Counted from the first letter of the stretch, positions 27,210 through 35,797 are shown. The stretch is DNA of 64,000 nt from CAIVVT01 sp963838205 (GCA_963838205.1 CAWIQF010000011.1:86318-150317); one strand, 5' to 3'. Made by a program: numbers and translations. The notes: a model not told the origin generated them from the letters alone.

Positions 27210-27878
27210 ATGAGACTATTCGTTCTCGCGGTTGTCGCGGCGGCTAGCGTTGCAGCCCAGGATAGCGTGTCGCGGCAGATGGCCGCGGTCGCTAAGCAGA
27301 GGCAGTCTCTGGAAAGTCCCGGGCAGTGGGGCCAGCGTCAGCAGCAAGCCGCGTCCCGGCAAGTTGCGGTGGCCGGACGCCAGCACCACGCTGAGCCCTG
27401 GGTGATTGTCCCTGCGGAGGCCGTCACGCCGGCTGTCGAGGGCTTCAGTCCAGGCTGTAGCAGCCTCGAAGAGGCGGATGCGAAGGTCCGCTTCAAGTCC
27501 GAGGAGGAGCGCAACGGGCTGCCGGCGGGACTTCTGGAGGCCGTCGCGCGACAGGAATCCGCCCTGTACCCATGCGCGGTCAGCCCTGCCGGGGCACTCG
27601 GGTTAATGCAGTTGATGCCCGCCACGGCGAATGAACTCGGCGTAGCCAATCCGCTGGACCCCTGGCAAAGCCTGCAGGGGGGAGGACAATTCCTGAAGCA
27701 GCTTCTCGACCGCTACGGCGGCGACCTGACGCTCGCTCTGGGGGCGTACAACGCAGGCCCATCCCGGGTGGATTTCTACGGCCGGGTCCCGCCCATTCCA
27801 GAAACGCAGAACTACGTGGGCAGCGTGTTGACGAAAATGAAGCAGATTACTGCTTCGGAAAGCCAGGTGAAGCCTTAA
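27210..27878 (+). CDS. Lytic transglycosylase (SLT domain)
   Basis: The 222-residue protein has a signal peptide (MRLFVLAVVAAASVAAQ), a Gln-rich linker and a C-terminal SLT domain. Catalytic Glu lies in ARQESALYP, and the family motifs GALGLMQLMPAT, LALGAYNAGPSRV and ETQNYV are all in order. It cleaves the glycan strands of peptidoglycan in the periplasm with formation of 1,6-anhydromuramyl ends. The last 32 bp overlap the convergent DinB gene. Confidence 0.9.
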   Translation: MRLFVLAVVAAASVAAQDSVSRQMAAVAKQRQSLESPGQWGQRQQQAASRQVAVAGRQHHAEPWVIVPAEAVTPAVEGFSPGCSSLEEADAKVRFKSEEERNGLPAGLLEAVARQESALYPCAVSPAGALGLMQLMPATANELGVANPLDPWQSLQGGGQFLKQLLDRYGGDLTLALGAYNAGPSRVDFYGRVPPIPETQNYVGSVLTKMKQITASESQVKP

Positions 27879-28449
27879 CTTCGAGGATCTGATTCACGTG
27901 GCGCTCCGTGTGCGCCGAAATCAGAAGGATCCATTGGTAGGCATCGAGGTCGCCCAGGACGGGGTGCTTGAAGAAGTGTTCGCGCAACGAATCCTGGGTC
28001 GTGCGGACATAGTCGATATGACTGTCGCGGGCCGACTGAAAGGCGGCCAGAGTCTCCGCCAGGGTCTTGTATTGGTGGTGCGGCTGAAGCGGCTCGGGCG
28101 CGTTGAATTTCACGGTCCTCTCGGGGACCTTCGCCAGAATTTTCTCATCCAATTTGCGCGCATCGGCCAACGGGTCTCGCGCCGAAGACTGCAGCGCGCC
28201 CTGCACCACCTGGAAAATGAACCCTTCGGCGAGGGCAATGTGCTCCGCCACCTCCGCAATCGACCATTTGTCCGGGGCGGGCTTAAAGTTCAACTGGTTC
28301 TCGGTCAGGCCGTCGACCGATTCAAGAAACAGCTTTTTGCTGGCTTGCAGAGCGCTCAAGGCGTACTCGCGGTCACCTTTAGAGAGCGGCTCGCTGCTAA
28401 GCGGCAGCAGGGAGACAGAAATGAGGAGGATCCCAGTCAGAAGTCGCAT
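27847..28449 (-). CDS. Secreted DinB-family (four-helix, metal-binding) protein
   Basis: Starting at ATG 28449 (MRLLTGILLISVSLLPLSSEP) the product is 200 residues with a signal peptide and a DinB_2 domain: ENQLNFKPAPDKWSIAEVAEHIALAE with the first metal His, and a late HTERHVNQI with the other two. DinB proteins are often thiol transferases or of unknown activity, and most are cytoplasmic, so the export signal is notable. An upstream in-frame extension over the divergent promoter region is rejected. Confidence 0.82.
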   Translation of the reverse strand: MRLLTGILLISVSLLPLSSEPLSKGDREYALSALQASKKLFLESVDGLTENQLNFKPAPDKWSIAEVAEHIALAEGFIFQVVQGALQSSARDPLADARKLDEKILAKVPERTVKFNAPEPLQPHHQYKTLAETLAAFQSARDSHIDYVRTTQDSLREHFFKHPVLGDLDAYQWILLISAHTERHVNQILEVKASPGFPKQ

Positions 28450-28518
28450 GGATCGTAGATTAGCATCCCAGCTGCAAAAAACGGAACAGAAATCCCGGCC
28501 GCTGCCGATGAAGATGGT

Positions 28519-29577
28519 ATGACTGGACTCGGCAGTCCTGGACCGCTTCAGGCCGGGCCTGCGTTTTTGTCGCGAGAGGCAGCGCCGATCGGTGCTCCGC
28601 CGACCGTGTTGGTCGTCGACTGCGATCCCGTGGGTCGGCAGCTTTTCCGGGGTGTGCTGAAGGCCGCCCACTATCGAATTCTGGAAGCGCCGGACGCATT
28701 GGAGGCCCTGGCGATTCTGCGCGACACCCCGGTCGACCTGGTGATCACGGACCTCGTTCTGCGCGACTTGTCGGGCCTGGAACTGTGCCGGAAGCTGAAG
28801 GCGGACAAGCGCACGCGCCTGATTCCGATCCTGGTTGTGACCAGCGTGCACGCCATCGAGAGCGAGATTGCCGGGCTGGAATCGGGCGCCGACGAATTCC
28901 TGGTGAAGCCTGTTTCGCCGATGGCGCTGAGGACCAGAATCCGCGGAATGCTCCGCACCAAGCACGTCACCGATTCGCTGGAGGAGGCCGAATCCATCCT
29001 ATTCGCCTTGGCGCGCATCGTCGACGAGCGCGACAGCGTCACCGGCGACCACTGTCAACGGCTGGCGGATCTCAGCGTGCTGGCCGGCGCAACCTTGGGA
29101 TTGCCGGCCGAGGATTTGTCGGCGTTACGCCAGGGCGGATATCTCCACGATATCGGGAAGATCGCGATCTCGGACACGATCCTGCGCAAGAGTGGCCCGT
29201 TGGACAGCGCCGAGTGGGTGCTGATGCGGCAGCACCCGGTCGTGGGCGAATCGATCTGCCGCATGATGCGCACGCTCCTGCCGGTGTTGCCCATCATCCG
29301 TTCGCACCACGAACGCTGGGACGGAACCGGTTATCCCGACGGATTGGCCGGAGAGGAGATCCCGCTGCTGGCGCGCATTCTCCAGTTGGGCGACATTTAC
29401 GACGCCATCACGAGCCGTCGCAGCTACAAAGCCGCTTTCACTCCCGAATACGCTCTCGCCCAGATCCAGATCGAGGTTGACCGGGGCTGGCGGGATCCGG
29501 CTTTGTTCAGCGTTTTCCGCGGCATTATCCTCAGTTCCGGCAGAACCGAGATAGTCAGCGGCCCCGCCACCGTTTGA
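28519..29577 (+). CDS. Response regulator with HD-GYP cyclic-di-GMP phosphodiesterase output
   Basis: The 352-residue protein has a receiver domain (VLVVDCDP, phospho-acceptor Asp in LVITDLVLRDLSG, Lys in FLVKPVS) at about residues 28-150. A complete HD-GYP domain follows (GDHCQRLADLS, LHDIGKIAISD, HPVVGE, HHERWDGTGYPDGLAGEEIPLLARILQLGDIYDA). HD-GYP domains hydrolyse cyclic di-GMP. The partner kinase is not adjacent. The annotated start may be somewhat early, since the first 27 residues are low in structure. Confidence 0.92.
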   Translation: MTGLGSPGPLQAGPAFLSREAAPIGAPPTVLVVDCDPVGRQLFRGVLKAAHYRILEAPDALEALAILRDTPVDLVITDLVLRDLSGLELCRKLKADKRTRLIPILVVTSVHAIESEIAGLESGADEFLVKPVSPMALRTRIRGMLRTKHVTDSLEEAESILFALARIVDERDSVTGDHCQRLADLSVLAGATLGLPAEDLSALRQGGYLHDIGKIAISDTILRKSGPLDSAEWVLMRQHPVVGESICRMMRTLLPVLPIIRSHHERWDGTGYPDGLAGEEIPLLARILQLGDIYDAITSRRSYKAAFTPEYALAQIQIEVDRGWRDPALFSVFRGIILSSGRTEIVSGPATV

Positions 29578-29793
29578 CCTCAGACCCGCAGGGTTGAGTG
29601 CAAACCACATTGAAACGCGGTGAGCGGTCGTTGACAAGACCGCCCGATCGACCCGTGGAATCGCGTTTAAATCGGAGTAGAATTGACGCATTGCGCCGCG
29701 CCGGCGTCCGTACAGGGCCGCTCCCTGCGCAGTAAGTCTCGGAACTTCTGCCGACGCGAAAGCGTTTCTAAGCAGAGAAGGGCGAGGATTCTC

Positions 29794-30543
29794 ATGCCAT
29801 TAAGGATTGTCGGGACGGCGATTGCCGCAGCGCTGCTGGTGGCGCTGGCAGGCTGCAGAATCGATACCAACGGATCCACTGAGCGGGAGATCGCGGGCAT
29901 TGGCGAGACGATCCGGGAATCGCGCAGCGTCGACCTGTCTAAGGCGCAGGGCTCGGAGCGCGTGCGAGTGGAGTTGGAGCTCAATGCCGGCGAACTCCGG
30001 GTAGAAGGTGGCGCAAAGGAGCTGATGGAGGCCGATTTCATCTACAACGTCGCTTCCTGGAAGCCGGAGATTCAGTTTGACAAGAGCGGTTTCCGCAGCA
30101 CATTGCGTGTGCACCAGGGTGGCAACACAGCTTCTATCGGAAAAACGCAAAACGAGTGGCGGCTGAAGCTCAACGACACCATTCCCATGGATTTCTCTCT
30201 GCACTGCGGCGCCGGAGAGAACCGGCTGAATCTCGGCCAGCTCGATCTGCGCGGTGTGGAAGTGCACATCGGAGCGGGCCGCGTCGAACTCGACCTGCGC
30301 GGCAAACTGCCGCAGCACGACTACTCGGTGGAGGTGCATGGCGGCGTTGGAGAGGCGGTCCTGCGCCTGCCGCCGGATGCCGGCATCGAGGCCCGGGCGA
30401 GCGGCGGGATTGGCGAGATTGAAGTCCAGGGCCTGGAAAAGCATGGCGACCATTGGCGCAACGCCGCGGCCGGCAAGGGCCAGGCCACCATCCGCGTCGA
30501 AGTGCACGGCGGCATTGGCAGCATCTCCATCGACGCGCGTTGA
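29794..30543 (+). CDS. Lipoprotein with toast-rack/LiaF-like adhesin domain
   Basis: Starting at ATG 29794 behind GGCGAGGA, the 249-residue product has a lipobox (VALAGC, about residues 15-20) and a repetitive beta-strand body (RVRVELELNAGELRVEGGAKELMEADF..., VEVHIGAGRVELDLRGKL, VEVHGGVGEAVLRLPPDAGI, VEVHGGIGSISID). This is the pattern of DUF2154/DUF4097 toast-rack domains found in LiaF-like cell-envelope stress proteins. The next two genes encode a NarL-type two-component pair, and LiaF-type proteins inhibit such kinases in Firmicutes. An analogous three-component sensor is a fair inference. Confidence 0.75.
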   Translation: MPLRIVGTAIAAALLVALAGCRIDTNGSTEREIAGIGETIRESRSVDLSKAQGSERVRVELELNAGELRVEGGAKELMEADFIYNVASWKPEIQFDKSGFRSTLRVHQGGNTASIGKTQNEWRLKLNDTIPMDFSLHCGAGENRLNLGQLDLRGVEVHIGAGRVELDLRGKLPQHDYSVEVHGGVGEAVLRLPPDAGIEARASGGIGEIEVQGLEKHGDHWRNAAAGKGQATIRVEVHGGIGSISIDAR

Positions 30544-30654
30544 GCGCCGGACCTCGCAGCGTCACCGCCTCTGAAGTTTGGCTCGGCCCATCCCCTATAA
30601 ACGGGCTACCGTTGGGGACCCGACTTCGCCGACCATGGAAGCTGGGGGCCAGGC

Positions 30655-32031
30655 GTGAACCGGTTTGTCAAAAGCTGGCTGAGGAGACGCAGGCGATTCG
30701 GGCTCTGGAGCGCGACCGCCGAGCGCGCCATCACCGGCGCGTTCATCATTCGGGTCCTGCTGGTCGGATTCGGCCTCGTGATTCTGCTGATGCTGGCCGC
30801 GGGGCTGCTGGGGGTCCGCAACATCTATTCGATCCGCGCCACGGCTACCGATCTGCTGGAAGAGCAGGTGCGCTCCTTCGACCTGCTCAACGCGGTGCTG
30901 CGCGAGCAGCGCACGATCACTGCCATTTACTCGACCATTGCGCGCCGCCCGGAAGAGATGGATCGGGACCAGTTGTTGAAGCAACTGGTCGATTCCGATA
31001 AGGAGCTTTCCGAAATTGTCGAGGACGCTTCCGACGAACCCGACCAGGGCCTGTGGAAGCGGCTCTTCGCGGAAGCGTCCAGCTTCTCCGATGAAACGCG
31101 CAAACTGCTGGCCACGGAGGGTCCCGTGGCCGGACCTTCCCCCCGTTTGCTCAAGACGCACGAGCAGGTGCTGGTGCTGGTGGACCAACTGGTGGAGGTG
31201 GAATCCAGGCGCAGTCAGGATTTGAAACGGCAGCTCGAGGAGCTGAGCGGGAGCCTGCTGAAGGAATCGTCGGTGCTGCTGGGCGGCGGCTTGCTCCTGG
31301 CCCTGCTGTTCGCCTTCGTCACGGTGCGGCACACGGGCAAGCTCGTGCGCCAGTTGGAGTGGCAGACCGGCGAGCTGAGCCGTGTTTCCTGGCAACTACT
31401 GGAAAAGCAGGAGACCACCGCGCGCCGCTTCTCGCATGAGTTGCACGACGAGCTGGGGCAATCCCTGAGCGCGTTGAAAGCCAACCTGATGCCGCTGGCG
31501 CAAGTGGCCGGAGAAGGGAAGCCGAGGATCGAGGATTCCATCCAGTTGGTGGACGAGGCCATTCGCAATGTGCGCGAACTTTCGCAGTTGCTGCGGCCGA
31601 CGATCCTCGACGATTTCGGTCTGGAGGCCAGCCTGCGCTGGCTCTGCGACCGCGTTCAGCAGAGAACGGGCCTGGAGATAACCTTCGAGTCGAACCTAGA
31701 GGCGCGCATGGCCGACGAGACCGAAACTCACCTGTTCCGCATCGCCCAGGAGGCGCTGACCAACGTGGCGCGCCACGCCGAGGCGACCGCGGTGAGTATC
31801 CACCTGCAGCGCGTGGACGGTGAGGTGCGGCTGGAAATCCACGATAATGGGCGGGGAGTTCAGCCGGCCGCCGCAGACAGTCCGGAGTTTGAACAGCCGC
31901 GCGGGCTGGGCATTGTGGGGATGCGGGCGCGGGCCCGAAGCGCGGGTGGCAAGCTGGCCGTCGGTTCCGCGCCCGGAGAAGGCACGACCGTGGAAGCCAG
32001 TTTCCCCTACCGGGAGCGCGAGGAAACATGA
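30655..32031 (+). CDS. Membrane sensor histidine kinase, NarL/LiaS type
   Basis: The gene starts at GTG 30655. The 458-residue protein has two membrane segments (about residues 32-55 and 208-230) enclosing a helical extracytoplasmic region of about 150 residues. A HisKA_3 dimerisation helix follows (RRFSHELHDELGQSLSALKA, phospho-accepting His in SHELHDE), then an HATPase_c domain (N-box EALTNVARHA, HDNGRGV, GLGIVGMRARA). Its stop overlaps the response-regulator ATG by 4 nt. With the lipoprotein gene before it, it probably reports on envelope state. Confidence 0.92.
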   Translation: MNRFVKSWLRRRRRFGLWSATAERAITGAFIIRVLLVGFGLVILLMLAAGLLGVRNIYSIRATATDLLEEQVRSFDLLNAVLREQRTITAIYSTIARRPEEMDRDQLLKQLVDSDKELSEIVEDASDEPDQGLWKRLFAEASSFSDETRKLLATEGPVAGPSPRLLKTHEQVLVLVDQLVEVESRRSQDLKRQLEELSGSLLKESSVLLGGGLLLALLFAFVTVRHTGKLVRQLEWQTGELSRVSWQLLEKQETTARRFSHELHDELGQSLSALKANLMPLAQVAGEGKPRIEDSIQLVDEAIRNVRELSQLLRPTILDDFGLEASLRWLCDRVQQRTGLEITFESNLEARMADETETHLFRIAQEALTNVARHAEATAVSIHLQRVDGEVRLEIHDNGRGVQPAAADSPEFEQPRGLGIVGMRARARSAGGKLAVGSAPGEGTTVEASFPYREREET

Positions 32032-32663
32032 AGAAGATCCGTATCGTCCTGGCCGACGATCACAGCGTCGTGCGGCAGGGATTCCGCCGCATTCTGGAGG
32101 CCCAGTCCGACATGGAGATCGTCGGCGAGGCTTCCAATGGCCGCGAGGCTCTGGAACAAGCGGCGCTATTGACGCCGGACGTCGTCGTGATGGACGTGGC
32201 CATGCCCGAGTTGAACGGCATTGAGGCCACGCGCCGTATGAAGGAAGCGACCCCCCACAGCCGCGTGCTGGCGCTCAGCATGCACAAGGATTCGGTCTAC
32301 GTCCGCGAGATTCTGCGCGCTGGCGCGCGCGGCTATTTGTTGAAGGACGCGGTGGACGAGGATCTGATCGCGGCCGTGCGCGCGGTGTCGCGCGGTGAAG
32401 GCTACCTGAGTCCCGGCGTCGCCGACGCAGTGCTGACCGATTACCGCCAGCACGTATCCGACCCCATCGACCTGCTGACAACCCGCGAGCGCGAGGTGCT
32501 GCAGTTGATCGCCGAGGGCAAGACCAACAAAGAGATCGCCACCCTGCTGAACCTGAGCGTCTACACCGTCGACGCCCACCGCGGCCGCATCATGGAGAAA
32601 CTGAACCTGCACTCCACCGGGGAACTGGTGCGCTTCGCCATCCGCAAGGGGCTGGTGGATTAG
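32028..32663 (+). CDS. NarL/FixJ-family response regulator
   Basis: The 211-residue protein has a receiver domain (IVLADDHSVVRQG, phospho-acceptor in VVVMDVAMPELNG, LLKDAV with the conserved Lys) and a C-terminal LuxR-type helix-turn-helix (LTTREREVLQLIAEGKTNKE..., LSVYTVDAHRGRIMEKL). It is translationally coupled to the histidine kinase upstream and must be its partner. Confidence 0.95.
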   Translation: MKKIRIVLADDHSVVRQGFRRILEAQSDMEIVGEASNGREALEQAALLTPDVVVMDVAMPELNGIEATRRMKEATPHSRVLALSMHKDSVYVREILRAGARGYLLKDAVDEDLIAAVRAVSRGEGYLSPGVADAVLTDYRQHVSDPIDLLTTREREVLQLIAEGKTNKEIATLLNLSVYTVDAHRGRIMEKLNLHSTGELVRFAIRKGLVD

Positions 32664-32718
32664 CCTCAGCAGCGCGGGCCAAACCGCCGGCGATCCGCGG
32701 TTCTGCTCGGCGGGTCAG

Positions 32719-32870
32719 CGCGCGGGATATGATCGGTAGCGGTGCAACCGCAACAGAGCCCTCCCCAGGAGACCGCGCCGGAGCCCAAGGTCTCGGTCAT
32801 CGTCGTAACCTGGAACTCGATCGAGGCTCTCCGCAAATGTCTCACCGCGCTCAGCCGGAAGCCGGTGTAG
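32719..32870 (+). pseudogene. Duplicated 5' end of the glycosyltransferase gene
   Basis: Positions 32719-32853 match 33623-33757, the promoter-proximal end of the intact glycosyltransferase gene, at about 128 of 135 bases. The copied GTG start at 32742 leads into QPQQSPPQETAPEPKVSV... and runs to a TAG at 32868, giving only 42 residues. Four of the seven differences are silent. The fragment is left of a toxin-antitoxin pair, with the complete gene on the right. Confidence 0.85.
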
Positions 32871-32893
32871 CCTGTCCCGCCTCTAATCGGCTG

Positions 32894-33208
32894 CTACGCA
32901 GCCTGCACGGTCAACCTCACGCCGACTCTCTTCTGAAGCACCTGGAGAATCGCAAAGAAGTTGGCTGTATTGGGGTTGCCGCGCGGCCCGAGCATGCGTT
33001 GGAGACTCTTGCTTGATTTCTGCAGGTCGGCGGCCAACTGCTCGAAGCCGATGGTCGCGTTGATGACGTCGCGCAAGACCGTTTTCCCCGTAGTTTCGTC
33101 GCCACCCAGATAGGCATTCACGGCTTCCGTCAGCAGTGCCTTGCGGAACGCGCCATCTTTCTGTGCGCGATTGTAGATCGTTTCGCGAAACGCTTTTGTC
33201 AGTGCCAT
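32894..33208 (-). CDS. Antitoxin, HigA-like helix-turn-helix (COG3636 type)
   Basis: Starting at ATG 33208 (MALTKAFRETIYNRAQKDG) the 104-residue protein matches the COG3636 antitoxin pattern: FRKALLTEAVNAYLGGDETTGKTVLRD, then INATIGFEQLAADLQKSSKSLQRMLGPRGNP, an XRE-type helix-turn-helix, then a C-terminal strand ...VGVRLTV. It overlaps the toxin gene by 10 bp and is second in the operon, as in HigBA. It should neutralise the toxin and repress the shared promoter. Confidence 0.88.
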   Translation of the reverse strand: MALTKAFRETIYNRAQKDGAFRKALLTEAVNAYLGGDETTGKTVLRDVINATIGFEQLAADLQKSSKSLQRMLGPRGNPNTANFFAILQVLQKRVGVRLTVQAA

Positions 33209-33549
33209 TTGCCATGCTCCTCGCCGCTCTTGCGCCGCCTGTACCCCACCCATGCCGCCTGCGCCGCGGCAATCGCGGCGCTTTGCCGCTTCTTTGTACT
33301 TCCGCCCAGCAGGATCACGATCCGCTCGCCGTCCTTGCCGAAGTAGACTCGATACCCCGGACCGAAATCCATTTTCAGCTCATAGACGCCAGCACCAACG
33401 CCTTCGACATTCGAGAAGTTGCCCTGGCCCAACCGCGTCAAGGCAACGGTTACGCGCGCCGCCGCGACAGCGTTCAAGCCGTCGAACCACCGCCCAAACA
33501 CCGAACGCCCGGAATCGTTCAGGTACTCCCGAATCTCGATTTTCTGCAC
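33199..33549 (-). CDS. RelE/ParE-superfamily toxin (COG3657 type)
   Basis: From a GTG at 33549 the product is 116 residues (MQKIEIREYLNDSGRSVFGR...). It shows the COG3657 hallmarks ALTRLGQGNFSN, GVYELKMDFGPGYRVYFG and ILLGGSTKKRQ. These toxins resemble HigB/RelE ribosome-dependent mRNA endonucleases. The start is uncertain because GGGGAG abuts the GTG directly; an upstream ATT or TTG is possible. The toxin-antitoxin pair lies between two direct copies of the glycosyltransferase gene's 5' end. Confidence 0.85.
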   Translation of the reverse strand: MQKIEIREYLNDSGRSVFGRWFDGLNAVAAARVTVALTRLGQGNFSNVEGVGAGVYELKMDFGPGYRVYFGKDGERIVILLGGSTKKRQSAAIAAAQAAWVGYRRRKSGEEHGKWH

Positions 33550-33622
33550 CTCCCCAATGGTAATACATAAGTTACCATCTCTAGAGCGAGAATCTTCGCC
33601 CCGCGAGCGCCCGGTGAGTTCT

Positions 33623-33757
33623 CGCGCGGGATATGATCGGTAGCGGTGCAACCGCAACAGAGTTCTCCCCAAGAGACCGCGCCGGAGCCCAAGGTCTCGG
33701 TCATCGTCGTGACTTGGAACTCGATCGAGGCTCTCCGCAAATGTCTCGCGGCGCTCA
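33623..33757 (+). repeat. Direct repeat, second copy (5' end of the glycosyltransferase gene)
   Basis: This 135-bp segment, 23 bp upstream plus the first 37 codons of the glycosyltransferase gene, is the partner of 32719-32853 at an offset of exactly 904 bp. Identity is about 95 percent without gaps. Confidence 0.88.
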
Positions 33758-34566
33758 ATGCGTCCCGCGAGCGCGCTCAATTCGAGGTGCTGGTGATCGA
33801 TCTCGGCAGCCGCGACGGATGCGGCCAGTTGGACGCCGAATTTCCCAACGTGACGTTCTTGCGGCTGCCGCGGAACTTTGGCCGCACGCGCGCCCGCAAC
33901 ATCGGCATGCGCACGGCCCTGGCCGAACTCGTGTTTCTGCTGGATCCCGAGGCCGAAGTCGCACCGGGAACCGTGCTGGCGCTAGCCGCCGCCGTGGAAG
34001 CCGATGAACAGGCCGTCGCGGCCGTCCCGCGCCTGCTCGACGCCGCCGGACAAGCCCTCCCGCTAGGCTGCAAACTGCCCGACAGAAAAGCACTCGCCGC
34101 GGCCTGCAGGGAAAACCGGGCGCTGCCGCTCGGCCCTGCCGTTGGCACAGTGGAATCGAGCAGCGATGCCGCGCTGCTGGTTCGCAAGTCGTTCCTGCGC
34201 GGCATGAATTATTTCGACGAGAAGCGCTTCTCGGAGTTCTGGGTGGAACTCGAACTGTTCTGGCAGATCCGAAATGCCGGCAAGCGCGTCCTGGTCGTGG
34301 AGTCGCCGGTAACATTGCAGGCGCGGCGAACCAGCGTCCAGGTCCCGCGATCGGAACAGGCGCTGCTGGCAGCCGACCGCATCGCCGCGGCCGCTTCCTA
34401 CCTCGGCAAGCATGCCGGCTTCCTCACCGAACTGGGCTTCCTACTGGGCCAGTTCGCCGGCGCGCTGGGTATGATCTTCCGCGAGCCCGGCTACGGGCTG
34501 AGGCTGGCGTTTTGCATCCTGAGCGGCGCCCGCGTAGACGGTACGCAGGGCGGCGTTCTGGGCTAA
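33646..34566 (+). CDS. Family 2 glycosyltransferase
   Basis: The gene starts at GTG 33646. The 306-residue protein has a GT-A fold (VSVIVVTWNSIEALRKCLAAL, FEVLVIDLGSRDG, RNFGRTRARNIGMRTALAELVFLLDPEAEV, where the DPE replaces the common DxD). A short hydrophobic C-terminal segment follows (TELGFLLGQFAGALGMIF). Such enzymes add sugars to envelope polysaccharide or lipid carriers at the inner membrane. There are no neighbouring polysaccharide genes. Its 5' end is duplicated upstream. Confidence 0.88.
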   Translation: MQPQQSSPQETAPEPKVSVIVVTWNSIEALRKCLAALNASRERAQFEVLVIDLGSRDGCGQLDAEFPNVTFLRLPRNFGRTRARNIGMRTALAELVFLLDPEAEVAPGTVLALAAAVEADEQAVAAVPRLLDAAGQALPLGCKLPDRKALAAACRENRALPLGPAVGTVESSSDAALLVRKSFLRGMNYFDEKRFSEFWVELELFWQIRNAGKRVLVVESPVTLQARRTSVQVPRSEQALLAADRIAAAASYLGKHAGFLTELGFLLGQFAGALGMIFREPGYGLRLAFCILSGARVDGTQGGVLG

Positions 34567-34593
34567 TGGCCTGTCGCGGAGACCTGCGTTGCG

Positions 34594-34708
34594 GAGCCGC
34601 GACTGCAAGGAGTCGCAATGGCCCTGCGGGCCACCCATGAAGATGAAAGTCGGAGTGACTTTCGAGAGAGCGGTTGTGTTACTGAGCCGCGACCGTGAGG
34701 GAGCGGAG
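34594..34708 (+). repeat. Interspersed repeat, cluster F (family 1)
   Basis: One unit at 34594-34612 (GAGCCGCGACTGCAAGGAG) and one at 34684-34708 (GAGCCGCGACCGTGAGGGAGC then GGAG), 70 bp apart, follow the glycosyltransferase gene. Confidence 0.75.
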
Positions 34709-34807
34709 GTGTTGTGTCGGAGTCGTGCGCGCCAGCAAGGGAATTGGTGCATGGTAACGACTTCTCGGCGACGGGTCACGAAAAGACGGCATTCCACCGC
34801 GCGGCGC

Positions 34808-34952
34808 ACCGTGGCTTTATCGCGAATTCACCGTGAAATCGCGGTGCTTTTACGGTGAATTCACGGTGATTTGCTGTGTTTTTGCGTTGAATTCACGGTG
34901 AAATCAGGTCGATTTGTTGTGAATTCGCGGCGATTTGTTGTGCTTTCCCGGT
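34808..34952 (+). repeat. Interspersed repeat family 2, tandem degenerate cluster
   Basis: Five to six tandem units of about 20-25 bp vary on the theme GAATTCACGGTGAAATCGCG. They resemble the repeats around the PIN toxin pair but are more AT-rich and more diverged. No gene overlaps them. Confidence 0.68.
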
Positions 34953-34989
34953 GCGGCGCGATTGCGCGGGACTCGCGGCGGAGGGCTCG

Positions 34990-35349
34990 CTAATCGAAAA
35001 ACAGCATTCGCACTGCGATCGCCAGCAGAAACACGCCGTACCCTTTGCGCACGATATCGGGAGGCAGGGCGAGCGTGATTTTGGCGCCAAAGAAAGCGCC
35101 CACGAAGAGCCCGACAGCGATCAGGGCTGCCGCCCGCAGGTGTATGTCTCCATGGCGGTAATACTCGAACGCGCCGAGCAGTCCGACGGGCGGGATCAAA
35201 GCCGCCAGCGAGGTCCCAATCGCCTGCACCTCCTTCAGCTTCACGAGGTACAACAGCGCCGGGATAATGATGATTCCGCCGCCGATGCCGAACATCCCCG
35301 AAAGGACTCCGGCCGCCAGACCAATGGCCAGCAGAATGAGAGTGCTCAT
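34990..35349 (-). CDS. TauE/SafE-family membrane permease, half-length
   Basis: The 119-residue protein has four membrane segments and the family's repeat motif (GLAAGVLSGMFGIGGGIIIIPALLYL and ...AIGTSLAALIPP). Full TauE/SafE proteins have two such halves and about 250 residues; single-half versions exist and would dimerise. The family exports sulfite, sulfoacetate or related organic anions. The substrate is not predictable. Confidence 0.85.
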   Translation of the reverse strand: MSTLILLAIGLAAGVLSGMFGIGGGIIIIPALLYLVKLKEVQAIGTSLAALIPPVGLLGAFEYYRHGDIHLRAAALIAVGLFVGAFFGAKITLALPPDIVRKGYGVFLLAIAVRMLFFD

Positions 35350-35472
35350 GGCGAATCGCAGTGTAGCATGCGGACGGTTCTGGATTCCGCGGATGGGGTC
35401 ATAGGCAGGGACTGCGAGACGGGCGACGTCGAGGCGGGGCGGGGAACTCTCGCGGGAAGAATGTTACAAAAG

Positions 35473-35500
35473 AAAAGCCCCGGCAGGAGACCGGGGCTTT
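35473..35500. terminator. Bidirectional intrinsic terminator
   Basis: AAAAGCCCCGG-CAGGAGA-CCGGGGCTTT has an 8-10 bp GC-rich stem with A-run on one side and T-run on the other. It lies after the minus-strand DUF465 gene (stop 35558) and can stop transcription from either direction. Confidence 0.85.
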
Positions 35501-35557
35501 CACGTTTCGATCGGGCGCACCTGAAGCGCGAACGCCCACCTGGAGACTGAGTTGAAG

Positions 35558-35797
35558 TTAGGCCACCTCCGACTGGCCGCGATAGCTGCTGACCATCTGT
35601 TGCATCTGGTCTTTCAGCCGCAGCTTCAGCTTCTTCAGCCGGTGCTCTTCAATCTCATCTTCATCGGTCAGGTGGGGTTTCGACTCAATGGCTTCGATGA
35701 GTCGCTTGTATTCCGCGTGCTTTTCAGCAATAGCCCGGAACTCTTCGTTCGACTGCATCAGGCACGCCTTCGCTTCTTCCAGCGTGAGTTTCTCCAT
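35558..35797 (-). CDS. DUF465/YdcH-like small helical protein
   Basis: From ATG 35797 the 79-residue protein (MEKLTLEEAKACLMQSNEEF...) is two antiparallel helices: RAIAEKHAEYKRLIEAIESK, a turn, then TDEDEIEEHRLKKLKLRLKDQM. This matches the DUF465 (YdcH) hairpin, in which LKKxKLxLKDxM is the most conserved part. The function is unknown in all phyla. AAGGAG lies 12 nt before the ATG, and a terminator follows the gene. Confidence 0.85.
   Translation of the reverse strand: MEKLTLEEAKACLMQSNEEFRAIAEKHAEYKRLIEAIESKPHLTDEDEIEEHRLKKLKLRLKDQMQQMVSSYRGQSEVA

Noticed and set aside
32742..32870. A second, short glycosyltransferase gene
   Set aside because: Only 42 codons, ending in a stop after the duplicated segment; it lacks all catalytic parts and is a stub of the downstream gene.
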